A stretch of 64,000 nucleotides of DNA from Lysinibacillus sp. FSL K6-0232. Its GTDB lineage: Bacteria; Bacillota; Bacilli; Bacillales_A; Planococcaceae. Positions within the stretch are counted from its first letter, which is position 1. The number at the start of each line of letters is the position of its first letter. The position numbers and the translations under genes were made by a program. Location of the stretch: NCBI RefSeq assembly GCF_038008325.1, contig NZ_JBBOYW010000001.1:1044001-1108000 (forward strand), read 5' to 3'. Under the pieces are notes generated by a model, which searched no databases, was not told the origin of the DNA, and was given only the letters and a program-made list of their open reading frames with translations. Shown here piece after piece: positions 46,085-55,834 of this stretch.

Positions 46085-46864
46085 ATGAATTTATTAGAAA
46101 AAACACGTAGAATTAACGCAATGCTTCAAGCTTCAGCTGGGAAGCCAGTAAACTTCAAGGAAATGGCTGATACACTAGGAGATATTATCGATAGTAATAT
46201 TTATATTGTAAGCCGTAAAGGAAAATTATTAGGTATTTCCATTCACCAACAAATTGAAAATGAACGTATGAAAAAAATGTTTGAAGAGCGACAATTCCCA
46301 GAGGAATATACACATAGCTTATTTACAATTTCTGAAACATCATCAAACTTAGATATTAATGATGAACATACAGCGTTCCCAGTGGAGAACAAAGAATTAT
46401 TCCAAAATGCATTAACAACAATTGTACCAATCGTTGGTGGTGGTGAACGTCTTGGCACATTAATTCTTGCTCGCCTATCTTCACAGTTTGAAGATGATGA
46501 TTTAATTTTAGCAGAGTACGGTGCAACAGTAGTAGGCATGGAAATTTTACGCGAAAAATCTGAAGAAATTGAAGAAGAGGCACGTAGCAAAGCTGTTGTA
46601 CAAATGGCGATTAATTCGCTTTCATATAGTGAATTAGAAGCAATTGAGCATATTTTTGAAGAACTTGATGGCAATGAAGGTTTACTAGTGGCTTCTAAAA
46701 TTGCTGACCGCGTAGGTATTACACGTTCAGTAATCGTAAACGCATTACGTAAACTAGAATCTGCGGGCGTTATCGAATCTCGCTCTTTAGGTATGAAAGG
46801 TACTTATATTAAAGTGCTGAACGATAAATTCTTAAATGCTTTAGCAGAAATCAAGATGAAATAA
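46085..46864 (+). CDS. codY: GTP-sensing global transcriptional regulator CodY
   Basis: A 259-residue protein of normal length. The N-terminal GAF domain ([15 protein letters not shown] through about 155) binds branched-chain amino acids. The C-terminal winged HTH has [20 protein letters not shown] and [16 protein letters not shown]. CodY represses stationary-phase and nutrient genes when GTP and branched-chain amino acids are high. The ATG follows TAGGAGG. A terminator follows. Confidence 0.96.
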   Translation: MNLLEKTRRINAMLQASAGKPVNFKEMADTLGDIIDSNIYIVSRKGKLLGISIHQQIENERMKKMFEERQFPEEYTHSLFTISETSSNLDINDEHTAFPVENKELFQNALTTIVPIVGGGERLGTLILARLSSQFEDDDLILAEYGATVVGMEILREKSEEIEEEARSKAVVQMAINSLSYSELEAIEHIFEELDGNEGLLVASKIADRVGITRSVIVNALRKLESAGVIESRSLGMKGTYIKVLNDKFLNALAEIKMK

Positions 46865-46898
46865 TGGTCTCTTTTATAAATAGAGAAGATAAAAATGT

Positions 46899-46930
46899 AA
46901 GCGTCTGGGTGAATATCTAGACGCTTTTTC
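46899..46930 (+). terminator. Intrinsic terminator after codY
   Basis: AAGCGTCTGG / CTAGACGCTT (46899-46908 and 46917-46926), one wobble, followed by TTTTTC. Confidence 0.8.
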
Positions 46931-47345
46931 TTTGTAAAGCAGTCCGGAATGCTATATTTATTGCTTTCTTCCTAATTATGTTCAAAAAGTTGTCACTACT
47001 TTTAGCATAGAAAGAATATGCTAACTATCTCTTTGTTACTTTAGTACAGTAGTAAGTGAAAAACTCTATTTGCACTTTTTGAATATTTGAACTTTGGAAT
47101 AATAGTCAAAAGGAACCTTGTGAAAAATGCGTTTTTATAGGTAATAGCGTTTGAAAAAAAGCCATATTTCACACTAAAATCGTAAACACTGTAGAAATAG
47201 TGTAAAATAACTAGATATTTGTCAAGCTCGAATAAACCCTTGTGAAATAAGAGATACAGCAGTTTTGTCCTGGTTGGATATAAGAAAAAATAGGGCGTAT
47301 AGACTATTAAAAAGTGACAAAAGACAATAGACACTAGGTATCATC

Positions 47346-47374
47346 TTAATTACAATTGTATTATTGGATAAAAT
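47346..47374 (+). promoter_or_regulatory. Candidate fla/che operon promoter
   Basis: TTAATT (47346-47351), a 17-base spacer and TAAAAT (47369-47374), 40 bases upstream of flgB. In B. subtilis this operon has a sigma-A and a sigma-D promoter here; only a sigma-A-like one is seen. Confidence 0.4.
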
Positions 47375-47413
47375 AACTAATACATAAATTGAAATAAAAT
47401 GAGGTGAACAGGT

Positions 47414-47806
47414 TTGAATTTATTTGGAGGAACAATTAGTAGCCTGGAACACGGACTTTCCTATGCCACTTTGAATCATAAAACGATCGCAAATAATATT
47501 GCGAATGTCGATACACCTAATTATAAAGCGAAAAATGTTAGTTTTAAAGATATGTTGGAAAAAGAGAGAAGTATAGCGATTTCAGCATATCGCACTGATA
47601 ATAGACATTATGATTTCACAATTCGACAAGCAACGCCTGGTGTTCATAATCTGGAAAATTTACGCTATCGAAATAATGGGAATGCTGTAGATATGGATGC
47701 TGAACAGGCAAAATTAGCAGAAAATCAAATTTATTACAATGCTTTAATTGATCGTGTAAACGGGAAATTAAACACATTAAATACTGTTATTAAAGGAGGT
47801 AAGTAA
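47414..47806 (+). CDS. flgB: Flagellar basal-body rod protein FlgB
   Basis: A 130-residue rod protein with the flg_bb_rod signature KTIANNIANVDTPNYKAKNVSF (quoted in part: ANNIANVDTPNYKAK). It forms the proximal rod with FlgC and FliE. The start is TTG at 47414, 7 bases after GAGGTG. First gene of the fla/che operon; flgC follows after 3 bases. Confidence 0.93.
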   Translation: MNLFGGTISSLEHGLSYATLNHKTIANNIANVDTPNYKAKNVSFKDMLEKERSIAISAYRTDNRHYDFTIRQATPGVHNLENLRYRNNGNAVDMDAEQAKLAENQIYYNALIDRVNGKLNTLNTVIKGGK

Positions 47807-47809
47807 TAA

Positions 47810-48271
47810 ATGTCTATTTTTCATGGAATGAATACGACTGCCTCAGCTTTAACAGCGCAACGCCTACGCATGGATGTTATTTCTGCGAATATGGCAAATA
47901 TGGATACAACACGCGCACGTCAGGTAAACGGAGAATGGGAACCGTATCGACGTAAGTCAGTGACATTAACCGCACAGGAAGGTCAATTCTCAAAAATTTT
48001 CAATGCAGCACTTAGTAAAAATGCTAAAAGCGGTGTTGGAAATGGTGTCAAAGTGACACGTATAACAGAGGATCAAGAAACACCTTTCAAGCTTGTTTAT
48101 GACCCAACACATCCAGATGCAAATGCAGATGGCTATGTCAATATGCCGAATGTAGACCCATTGAAAGAAATGGTAGATTTAATGTCAGCCACTCGTTCAT
48201 ATGAGGCAAATGTAACGGTGTTTAATGCAAATAAATCAATGCTGACAAAAGCTTTAGAGATTGGTAAATAA
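47810..48271 (+). CDS. flgC: Flagellar basal-body rod protein FlgC
   Basis: A 153-residue rod protein: N-terminal LRMDVISANMANMDTTRA and the C-terminal rod/hook motif NVDPLKEMVDLMSATRSYEAN. Proximal rod component with FlgB. The ATG follows AAAGGAGG. Confidence 0.94.
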   Translation: MSIFHGMNTTASALTAQRLRMDVISANMANMDTTRARQVNGEWEPYRRKSVTLTAQEGQFSKIFNAALSKNAKSGVGNGVKVTRITEDQETPFKLVYDPTHPDANADGYVNMPNVDPLKEMVDLMSATRSYEANVTVFNANKSMLTKALEIGK

Positions 48272-48294
48272 ATAAAGAGAAGGGAAGATACATA

Positions 48295-48600
48295 ATGACA
48301 ATTTCATCCGTTTCACTCATGACGCCTACTCAAGCTGTAAATGAAACAAATAAGCTGAATACAACACCTTATGAAGCACAACAAAGCTTCGCGAACTCAT
48401 TAAAAGAAGCAATCGCTAAAGTGAATGATCAACAAATCACTTCTGACACATTTACGCAAAAGCTCATTAAAGGTGATAATGTGGAATTACATGAAGTAAT
48501 GATTGCATCACAAAAGGCTAGTATTACATTAAACGCAACAATTGAAGTTCGCAATAAGGTGATTGAAGCTTACCAAGAAATAATGCGAATGAGCGTGTAA
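48295..48600 (+). CDS. fliE: Flagellar hook-basal body protein FliE
   Basis: A 101-residue protein joining the MS ring to the rod. The C-terminal part VELHEVMIASQKASITLN ... VRNKVIEAYQEIMRMSV is the family signature. The ATG follows AGAAGGGAAG. A 121-base spacer with hairpins precedes fliF. Confidence 0.93.
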   Translation: MTISSVSLMTPTQAVNETNKLNTTPYEAQQSFANSLKEAIAKVNDQQITSDTFTQKLIKGDNVELHEVMIASQKASITLNATIEVRNKVIEAYQEIMRMSV

Positions 48601-48721
48601 CTTTATTGGCAGAGTAAGAACATACACTGTCGATATAGCTTAACAACCACCTATTTGGTGGGCTCACTGTTTTCGCAAATTATTGATTGCTAGGTTATTC
48701 ACTATAACCGGAGGATTCATA

Positions 48722-50314
48722 ATGAATGAAAGATTGACGAAAATAAAAAACGACACCAGTCAATTTTGGAAAAGTCGCAGTAAAAAGCAAAAAATAGTTA
48801 TGATTGGCTCCGTAGTAAGTGTGCTTGTACTTGCAGCAGTTGTGACATTTTTTGCTTCTAAAACTACATATGTACCACTTTACAAAGATTTATCGACAAG
48901 AGAAATCGGACAAGTAAAGGAAGCGTTGGATGCCCAAGGTGTGAAATATGAAATTGCTCCAGGTGGAACTTCTATTTTAGTGCCTGAAGAACAGGTTGAC
49001 TCCTTATTAGTACAGTTAGCTTCAGAGGGGTATCCACAAACAGGTACAATTGATTACTCATTTGCGAATAGCTCAGGATTTGGTATGACAGATAATGAGT
49101 TTAATCTATTGAAAAAGGCAGCGACTGAAACTGAAATTGCGAAGCTCTTTAAAAACTTAGAAGGTGTAAAAGATGCAAGTGTGAGAATTACGATGCCAGA
49201 GGAAGGTATCTTTTTAACAGATGTTCAGGATGAGGCAACTGCATCCATTGTATTGAATACAGACCCAGGCTATAAATTTACAGAACAACAAATTCAAACA
49301 ATGTATAACTTGGCATCTAAAAGTATTCCTAACTTAAAACCTGAAAATATTGTTATTTCTAACCAATACTCAGAGTATTTTGATTTGAATGCAGCATCTA
49401 CTGATGGTCTATCTACAGCAACTCCTGAAGGTCAACTACAAATGAAGAAATTGGTAGAACGTGATCTACAGCGTCAGGTACAAACGATGCTTGGTACACT
49501 GATGGGGCAGGATAAGGTAATGGTTTCCATCACAACAGATATTGATTTCAAAAAAGAAGATCGCCAAGAAGACCTCGTTACACCTGTTGATGAAGAGAAT
49601 ATGGAAGGAATCGCCATTAGTGCACAGCGTATTACTGAACAATATACTGGCACAGGTGCAGCAGCTACTGGAGAGCCAGAAGCTGAAATGCCTACGGATA
49701 ATTTCACTACTTATAACGAAGGCATGATGGGTGATGGGGAGTATGAGCGTACGGAGGAAACGATTAACAATGATGTCAACCGTATACGCAAAGATATTCA
49801 AGAAGCTCCTTATAGAATCCAAGATATTGGTATTCAAGTAATTGTTGAGCCACCAACAGCAGAAGATGTTGCTTCATTGCCAGATGGTGTCCGTGAAGAT
49901 ATTGAAAGAATCTTAAGCACAATTGTACGTACAACGATTTCAAAAGATGTTGCAGCAGAGCTAACACAAGAACAAATTGATGAAAAGGTAGCTGTATCTG
50001 TGCAACCTTTATACGGAAAAGTAACCGATGTTGCAGATGAAACACCAGTTATTCCATGGTGGGTTTGGGTAATTGGCGGTATTTTATTGGCTGTTATTCT
50101 ACTGCTAGCGTTCTTTATTATCCGTTCTCGCAAGCGTGCGAAGGAAGAAGAAGAGCAAAGTATTCTAGAGGAACAAGAAGAATTAATAGTTGATGATATT
50201 AATGAAGAAATTGAAACAGAAGCTACAATGCGTCGTAAGCAACTTGAGAAAATGGCAAAGGAAAAGCCAGACGATTTTGCGAAGTTACTGCGTAGTTGGA
50301 TTGCTGAGGATTAA
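48722..50314 (+). CDS. fliF: Flagellar MS-ring protein FliF
   Basis: About 530 residues with two membrane segments (about 26-47 and 443-464) around a large extracytoplasmic YscJ/FliF domain (PLYKDLSTREIGQVKEAL; VRITMPEEGIF). The cytoplasmic C-terminus KPDDFAKLLRSWIAED binds FliG. The frame opens at 48683, but ATG 48722 follows CGGAGG and gives the B. subtilis-like N-terminus MNERLTKIKNDTSQFWKSRS. A small hairpin (48693-48709) abuts the ribosome site. Confidence 0.94.
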   Translation: MNERLTKIKNDTSQFWKSRSKKQKIVMIGSVVSVLVLAAVVTFFASKTTYVPLYKDLSTREIGQVKEALDAQGVKYEIAPGGTSILVPEEQVDSLLVQLASEGYPQTGTIDYSFANSSGFGMTDNEFNLLKKAATETEIAKLFKNLEGVKDASVRITMPEEGIFLTDVQDEATASIVLNTDPGYKFTEQQIQTMYNLASKSIPNLKPENIVISNQYSEYFDLNAASTDGLSTATPEGQLQMKKLVERDLQRQVQTMLGTLMGQDKVMVSITTDIDFKKEDRQEDLVTPVDEENMEGIAISAQRITEQYTGTGAAATGEPEAEMPTDNFTTYNEGMMGDGEYERTEETINNDVNRIRKDIQEAPYRIQDIGIQVIVEPPTAEDVASLPDGVREDIERILSTIVRTTISKDVAAELTQEQIDEKVAVSVQPLYGKVTDVADETPVIPWWVWVIGGILLAVILLLAFFIIRSRKRAKEEEEQSILEEQEELIVDDINEEIETEATMRRKQLEKMAKEKPDDFAKLLRSWIAED

Positions 50315-50329
50315 CGAGGAGGTTCGGCT

Positions 50330-51343
50330 GTGTCCAAGAAAGATAAGGAATTAACAGGGAAACAAAAAGCTGCTCTCTTGTTAATTTCATTAGGACCTGA
50401 AGTTTCGGCTTCTGTCTATAAACATTTAACAGAGGAAGAAATTGAACGTTTAACATTAGAAATTTCCAGTGTTAAAAAGGTAGAAGCAAATGTAAAAGAG
50501 GAAATTATAGAGGAATTTCATAATATTGCTCTTGCGCAGGATTATATTACACAAGGCGGGATCGGCTACGCAAAAACTGTATTGGAGAAAGCGCTTGGTG
50601 TCGAACAAGCACAAACGATTATTAATCGTCTAACATCCTCATTACAAGTGCGACCATTTGATTTTGCAAGAAGAGCTGATCCAGCGCAAATTTTTAACTT
50701 TATTCAAAATGAGCATCCACAAACAATTGCCCTGATTCTTTCTTATTTAGAGGCAGGGCAGGCGGGTGTTATTTTATCTTCGTTACCACAGGAAGTACAG
50801 GCGGATATTGCTAAGCGTATTGCTATGATGGAATCAACATCACCAGAAGTAATTAGTGAAATTGAATCTGTATTAGAGCGTAAATTATCATCTACAGTGA
50901 CACAGGATTATACAGAAACGGGTGGTATTGATGCAGTCGTTGAAGTATTGAATGGTGTGGATCGACAAACAGAAAAAACAATTCTCGATGCGCTCGAAAT
51001 TCAAGACCCAGAGCTTGCAGAGGAAATTAAAAAACGTATGTTTGTATTCGAGGATATTGTTACACTCGACAATCGTTCGATTCAGCGTGTTATTCGTGAT
51101 TGTGAAAACGAAGACCTACTGCTTTCAATGAAAGTATCAAGTGATGAAGTAAAAGATATTATTTTCCGCAATATGTCACAGCGTATGGCTGAAACATTTA
51201 AAGAAGAAATGGAAATTATGGGACCTGTACGCTTACGTGATGTAGAGGAAGCACAATCTCGAATTGTTGCTGTTATTCGTCGTTTAGAGGATGCTGGCGA
51301 AATTATTATTGCACGTGGTGGAGGAGATGACGTTATTGTCTAG
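50330..51343 (+). CDS. fliG: Flagellar motor switch protein FliG
   Basis: A 337-residue rotor protein. N-terminal TGKQKAALLLISLGPEVSASV, middle EHPQTIALILSYL (EHPQ motif) and C-terminal charged torque helix with FVFEDIVTLDNRSIQRV. It connects FliF to FliM and contacts the stator. The start is GTG after GAGGAGG. Its stop overlaps the presumed fliH start. Confidence 0.95.
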   Translation: MSKKDKELTGKQKAALLLISLGPEVSASVYKHLTEEEIERLTLEISSVKKVEANVKEEIIEEFHNIALAQDYITQGGIGYAKTVLEKALGVEQAQTIINRLTSSLQVRPFDFARRADPAQIFNFIQNEHPQTIALILSYLEAGQAGVILSSLPQEVQADIAKRIAMMESTSPEVISEIESVLERKLSSTVTQDYTETGGIDAVVEVLNGVDRQTEKTILDALEIQDPELAEEIKKRMFVFEDIVTLDNRSIQRVIRDCENEDLLLSMKVSSDEVKDIIFRNMSQRMAETFKEEMEIMGPVRLRDVEEAQSRIVAVIRRLEDAGEIIIARGGGDDVIV

Positions 51344-52124
51344 AATCATCCGTTCTATTTACACACAGTCCAATAATGATGAAGTAAAAAAAATTGAGAT
51401 TCGTGATATGTTTGAAGCAATGTCTGTGGAAGAAGAGGTAAGCTCTTCACAACATCAACCAACGATGGAAGAAGTAATGGCAGAACGCGATTATCTGCTT
51501 GCAGAAGCGAGAGCTACTTTACAAGCAGAGCGTGAAGCATTTGAACAAGAAAAGCAACTATTTTTGCAAGAAGTTGAGCTTTTAAAACAAAGCTGGGAAG
51601 AGGAAAGACCTAATCGGGTTCAGGAAGCTTATGATGAAGGCTTTGGGCAAGGCTATGAAGATGGCATAAACAAAGCAAATGAAGCAATGGCACAATCTCT
51701 TCAAACAGCAAATGAAGTAATTATTCAAGCGAAAGAAAATGCACAAAAATATATTGAAGATCAGGAAGCTGTTATTTTAGAGTTAGGCTTAACAGCAGCT
51801 GAGCGTATTATTGGTGCTTCTTTGGAACAAAATCATGAGTTATTTGTTTCAATTGTGCGTAGAGGACTGAAAGAAGCGAGAGAGATGAAAGAAATTAAAA
51901 TTTATGTTTCTCCTGCTTATCATGCTTTAATTACGGCAAATCGAGATGAATTAGCAGAAATGTTCCCAGTCGATGTACCATTAATGATATTTGTTAATGA
52001 GGATTTTGAGAGTGATACAGATTGCTATATTGAAACAAATCATGGTCGCATTGTTGTAAGTATCGATGAGCAATTAAATGAGCTTCGATTAAAGCTACAT
52101 GATATATTAGAAAGTAAGGAATGA
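51336..52124 (+). CDS. fliH: Flagellar assembly protein FliH
   Basis: About 262 residues. A long, charged central coiled coil (about 40-130; Glu/Gln-rich) with AYDEGFGQGYEDGINKAN glycine repeats is followed by a V-ATPase E-subunit-like C-terminus (LGLTAAERIIGASL). It regulates the export ATPase FliI. The frame opens within fliG at 51291; TTG 51336 has the best spacing from GGTGGAGGAG and overlaps the fliG stop, while ATG 51327 is too close to it. Confidence 0.85.
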   Translation: MSRIIRSIYTQSNNDEVKKIEIRDMFEAMSVEEEVSSSQHQPTMEEVMAERDYLLAEARATLQAEREAFEQEKQLFLQEVELLKQSWEEERPNRVQEAYDEGFGQGYEDGINKANEAMAQSLQTANEVIIQAKENAQKYIEDQEAVILELGLTAAERIIGASLEQNHELFVSIVRRGLKEAREMKEIKIYVSPAYHALITANRDELAEMFPVDVPLMIFVNEDFESDTDCYIETNHGRIVVSIDEQLNELRLKLHDILESKE

Positions 52125-52129
52125 TCTAG

Positions 52130-53455
52130 ATGAAAACGGCTCAGTTAATCAAACATATTCCTCATATGCCAACCTTTAAAAAGTTTGGTAGAGTAACGCG
52201 GGTTGTCGGCTTGATGATTGAGTCGCAAGGTCCAGATAGTTCTATTGGCGACGTTTGTAAAATTCATGTAGAAACAGTAAACAATGGTCATCAAATTATT
52301 TTAGCAGAGGTAGTTGGCTTTAAAGATGAAATTGTTGTCTTAATGCCCTTTACCTCTCTGCGTGAAATATCAATTGGCTGTCTTGTTGAAGGAACAGGAG
52401 CTCCCCTTGAAATAAAAGTTGGCCCTGAGCTAATTGGAAAAGTTTTAGATTCAATGGGCAACCCCATTGATGGGACGTTACTACCAAAAGGACTGACGAC
52501 TGTTCCTACTGAGCAAGACCCGCCAAATCCATTGACTCGTCCACCTATTAACGAAAGGCTTGAGGTGGGCGTTAAAGCAATTGACGGTATGTTAACCGTT
52601 GGCAATGGTCAGCGTGTAGGTATTTTTGCCGGTTCAGGAGTTGGGAAAAGCACACTGTTGGGTATGATTGCAAGAAACACACAGGCAGATTTGAATGTCA
52701 TTGCACTAATCGGAGAACGTGGTCGCGAAGTTCGGGAATTTATTGAGCGTGATTTAGGTCCTGAAGGTTTAAGCAGGTCCATTGTCGTTGCTGCTACCTC
52801 TGACCAGCCAGCATTAATGCGGATAAAAGGGGCATTTACAGCAACAGCTATAGCCGAGTATTTTAGAAACCGTGGCTTAAATGTCATGCTGATGATGGAC
52901 TCCGTAACAAGGGTTGCAATGGCACAGCGTGAAATTGGTCTTGCTACAGGTGAGCCGCCAGCACAAAAAGGCTATACACCATCTGTATTTGCAATTTTAC
53001 CAAAGCTGCTTGAACGTACAGGAACAAATGAAAAGGGCTCAATAACAGCATTTTACACGGTTTTAGTTGATGGTGATGATATGAATGAGCCAATTGCTGA
53101 TACAGTGCGAGGAATACTGGATGGTCATATTGTGTTAGATCGAAACCTTGCCAATAAAGGGCAATATCCAGCCATTAATGTATTAAAAAGCGTTAGCCGT
53201 TTGATGAATCATGTTGCAGAGCCAGCACATAAAAAAGCTGCTGAACGGTTAAGAGAGCTTTATTACACATACGATAAATCTGAGGATTTAATTAATATTG
53301 GTGCGTATAAACGAGGGACATCTCAAGAAATTGATGAAGCAATTCATTATGAACCACTCATTACAGCTTATCTTAAACAGGGTTACTTAGATAAAATAAC
53401 ACTAGAAGAAAGTGTAAATGAGCTAATAACATTATCGAACGGTGGTGCAAAATAG
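52130..53455 (+). CDS. fliI: Flagellum-specific ATPase FliI
   Basis: A 441-residue F1-beta-like ATPase. Walker A GIFAGSGVGKSTLLGM, IGERGREVREF, Walker B-type LMMDSVTRVAMAQREIGLA and GEPPAQKGYTPSVF are intact. It drives delivery of substrates to the flagellar type III export gate. The ATG lies 5 bases after the fliH stop. Confidence 0.95.
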   Translation: MKTAQLIKHIPHMPTFKKFGRVTRVVGLMIESQGPDSSIGDVCKIHVETVNNGHQIILAEVVGFKDEIVVLMPFTSLREISIGCLVEGTGAPLEIKVGPELIGKVLDSMGNPIDGTLLPKGLTTVPTEQDPPNPLTRPPINERLEVGVKAIDGMLTVGNGQRVGIFAGSGVGKSTLLGMIARNTQADLNVIALIGERGREVREFIERDLGPEGLSRSIVVAATSDQPALMRIKGAFTATAIAEYFRNRGLNVMLMMDSVTRVAMAQREIGLATGEPPAQKGYTPSVFAILPKLLERTGTNEKGSITAFYTVLVDGDDMNEPIADTVRGILDGHIVLDRNLANKGQYPAINVLKSVSRLMNHVAEPAHKKAAERLRELYYTYDKSEDLINIGAYKRGTSQEIDEAIHYEPLITAYLKQGYLDKITLEESVNELITLSNGGAK

Positions 53456-53467
53456 GTGGTTAATTAT

Positions 53468-53905
53468 ATGTATCGATTTGAAAAAGTGTTAACCATTCGT
53501 GAGCAAGAGAAAAATGAAACTGAAATAGCTTATAAAGAATCTGTCCGTTCTTTTGAAGAGATTGCAACAAAGCTATATGAATTGCTAAAAAAGAAAGAGG
53601 ATTTAATGGCTTTTCAGCAAGAGCGCTTAACTGTCGGTTCATCTATAGATGAAATTCATCATTATAGCCGTTTTATTGATAGTCTTGAGAAAACAATTGC
53701 AGATGTACAACAAAAAGTTATACAGGCTCGTGCAAAGATGAATTGGCATGAAGAAAAACTATTAGAAAAAAACTTGGAAGTACGTAAATTTGAAAAAATG
53801 AAAGAAAAGGATTTTAAACTATTTCAACAAGAGCAAGATCGGATAGAAAGCCTTTTTTTAGATGAAATTTCATTACAAACGTATAACAAGAAAGAAATCA
53901 GGTGA
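53468..53905 (+). CDS. fliJ: Flagellar export chaperone FliJ
   Basis: A 145-residue, almost wholly coiled-coil protein (MYRFEKVLTIREQEKNETEIA; LEKTIADVQQKVIQARAK). It is the stalk-like partner of FliI. GTG 53456 also opens the frame, but ATG 53468 follows AGGTGG at 8 bases and fits the 147-residue homologue. Confidence 0.87.
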   Translation: MYRFEKVLTIREQEKNETEIAYKESVRSFEEIATKLYELLKKKEDLMAFQQERLTVGSSIDEIHHYSRFIDSLEKTIADVQQKVIQARAKMNWHEEKLLEKNLEVRKFEKMKEKDFKLFQQEQDRIESLFLDEISLQTYNKKEIR

Positions 53906-53909
53906 TTTC

Positions 53910-54542
53910 ATGGCAAAAAAAGATAATCGGTTGGCAGCAGAATTGATCGAAGAACAGCCGAAGAAAAAAAAAGGTGGCTTTCTAAAGTTTTTTACTTGGA
54001 TTGTACTGCCCATTATGTTTGTTGTAGCAGTTTTACTTGTTGTAGCAACATTAATGAATACGAATGTTTTTGATTTAGGAAAAAAGGCGATAGACCAACT
54101 ACCATTTATGCCATCAGCAGAGCAGCAAGCAAAAGATGCCGTTGTTAATAATGATTCAAAGATGGTCAATCTACAGGCAGAAATACAAGAAAAGGAAGCC
54201 GAAATTACGCAGCTTCAACAAAAGCTTGATACAGCTACAACAGAAAATGAGCAGTTGCAAGTTGAAAAAGAGCAACTTCAACTTGAAATTGATAAGTTAA
54301 TGCAAGAACAAGATGAGGTTAAGCGGGACTTTAATGAGATTTTAACAACATTCGACAAAATGACACCTAAAAAAGCAGCAGCAATTCTTACTAATATGAG
54401 CGATGCAGAAACACTGCGTATTTTAACAAATTTAAAGCCAGATAAGCTAGCAGCTATTTTAGAGAAAATGGAAGCTGTTGATGCAGCGAAATATGCAGAA
54501 TTAATGGCCCAAGTTCAACCTCAACCTGAGGCTCAGCAATAA
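53910..54542 (+). CDS. ylxF: YlxF, MotE/MgtE-N-like flagellar operon protein
   Basis: About 210 residues. A single membrane segment (about 28-49, FFTWIVLPIMFVVAVLLVV), a coiled coil (about 85-145, LQAEIQEKEAEITQLQQKL) and a C-terminal MgtE N-domain-like repeat (KKAAAILTNMSDAETLRIL ... KLAAILEKMEAVDAAKYAEL). Related MotE proteins chaperone the stator protein MotC. The frame opens inside fliJ; ATG 53910 follows AGGTGA. The gene lies between fliJ and fliK, as in B. subtilis. Confidence 0.82.
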   Translation: MAKKDNRLAAELIEEQPKKKKGGFLKFFTWIVLPIMFVVAVLLVVATLMNTNVFDLGKKAIDQLPFMPSAEQQAKDAVVNNDSKMVNLQAEIQEKEAEITQLQQKLDTATTENEQLQVEKEQLQLEIDKLMQEQDEVKRDFNEILTTFDKMTPKKAAAILTNMSDAETLRILTNLKPDKLAAILEKMEAVDAAKYAELMAQVQPQPEAQQ

Positions 54543-54566
54543 TATATTGAAAGGAGGTGAAAGAAA

Positions 54567-55832
54567 ATGGATGTCGCAATGATGCAAATAATGTCAAAGG
54601 CAGCCCCAGCCAATACAGCAGCAGCCAAATCTACAGTAACTAGCGGGTTAGAGGGCAAAGCAACTGGTATGACCAATAAGGAAAGCTTATCAAAATTCGG
54701 TGCTGTTTTTGGTCAAATTGTGTCAGCTTCTAGTCAAACAAACCAGCCTTCAAACGTAGCAACAAATGACGTTGTAGCCGCACAGGCAATATTAAATGCA
54801 GAGTCTTTGGAAGAATTGTTAGATTTACTAAATATTCCACATGATGAAGGCTTATTAATGCTACAGGTTGGTGAAGATGGTCAGGCTGTGGCAATGGATG
54901 AAATGCTTACGTTAGCCAATATACTGAAGGCATTAGGCATTGATGAGGAACAACTGCAGAAATTAGTACAGCAACTTTTAGGTGAAGATAAAGAGGCTAG
55001 CGATGTGTGGGAGTTATTAACTTTAGTGGATGCCCAAGCACCAATGCTACAAGCACAAGTGAGTACAGTCTTACAAGGCGAAGGTCAAATAACACCAAAA
55101 GAAGCAACACAATTGCTGCAAATATTAAAGCTAGTAGAATTAGTGGGGCAAAAAACAGATTTAACAGCTTCACAAGAAACTGTATTATCCAGTATTAAAA
55201 ATCTTTTAACAACAATACAAACACAAGTGGAAACAATTCACAATGCTCAGCAGGTTACAACAAAGACAACTGTTACACTACCACTACAAAGCTTCCAACA
55301 TATCCAAGTAACGAAGCAAAGTGAAACAACTACAAATGAAATGGTGACACCACAAACAGTACAAACAAAAGCAGATACATTCCAAGTGACATTACCTGCT
55401 GCTAAACCTGCTCAATCAGAAGCTTTATTAAAAGAAATGCAGGCAATTATCAATAAAGCGCAAATTTCAAATGCACAAGGTATTACACGCCTAACATTGA
55501 AGTTATATCCTGAAAATTTAGGAACAATTCGTATTGAGCTTGTTCAAAATGACGGTGTTTTAACAGCACGCTTATTAGCTTCTACAGCGCATGGACGTGA
55601 ACTATTAGATAGCCAAATACACCAGCTCAAACAAGCATTTGTTCAGCAAAATATACAGGTAGATCGACTGGATATTGCCCAATCATTACAGGATGCAGAT
55701 CGTCAGCAACGCGATCAAAGCTTCTTTAATAATTTCTTTAAGCAGCAACAGCAAGAAGAGCAGGAACAGCAAAATGATGAGGATGAGGAAAGTATGTCCT
55801 TTAGTGATTATTTAATAAATGAGGAGGTGTAA
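54567..55832 (+). CDS. fliK: Flagellar hook-length control protein FliK
   Basis: A 421-residue protein. The N-terminal two-thirds is Gln/Thr-rich and weakly conserved. The C-terminal Flg_hook domain (about 290-370) has [19 protein letters not shown] and [20 protein letters not shown]. It measures hook length and switches FlhB specificity. The ATG follows AAAGGAGGTG. It is 2 bases before flgD. Confidence 0.9.
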   Translation: MDVAMMQIMSKAAPANTAAAKSTVTSGLEGKATGMTNKESLSKFGAVFGQIVSASSQTNQPSNVATNDVVAAQAILNAESLEELLDLLNIPHDEGLLMLQVGEDGQAVAMDEMLTLANILKALGIDEEQLQKLVQQLLGEDKEASDVWELLTLVDAQAPMLQAQVSTVLQGEGQITPKEATQLLQILKLVELVGQKTDLTASQETVLSSIKNLLTTIQTQVETIHNAQQVTTKTTVTLPLQSFQHIQVTKQSETTTNEMVTPQTVQTKADTFQVTLPAAKPAQSEALLKEMQAIINKAQISNAQGITRLTLKLYPENLGTIRIELVQNDGVLTARLLASTAHGRELLDSQIHQLKQAFVQQNIQVDRLDIAQSLQDADRQQRDQSFFNNFFKQQQQEEQEQQNDEDEESMSFSDYLINEEV

Positions 55833-55834
55833 AG

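Larger units (their letters stand above)
46865..47413 (+). other. 549-base AT-rich gap between codY and the fla/che operon
   Basis: It holds the codY terminator (46899-46930), a perfect 8-bp inverted repeat TTAGCATA-N7-TATGCTAA (47002-47024) without a T-run, a smaller hairpin ACACT-N8-AGTGT (47186-47203) followed by TAAAAT, and a promoter candidate just before flgB. A 97-codon minus-strand frame here is AT-rich and not protein-like. No sigma-D (TAAA-N15-GCCGATAT) match was found. Confidence 0.5.

Noticed and set aside
47041..47334. A 97-codon minus-strand frame in the codY-flgB gap
   Set aside because: Phe/Tyr/Leu-rich composition as expected from translated AT-rich DNA, no clear ribosome site and no recognisable domain.
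47041..47413. A sigma-D promoter for the fla/che operon
   Set aside because: No match to TAAA-N15-GCCGATAT was found in the gap by eye.
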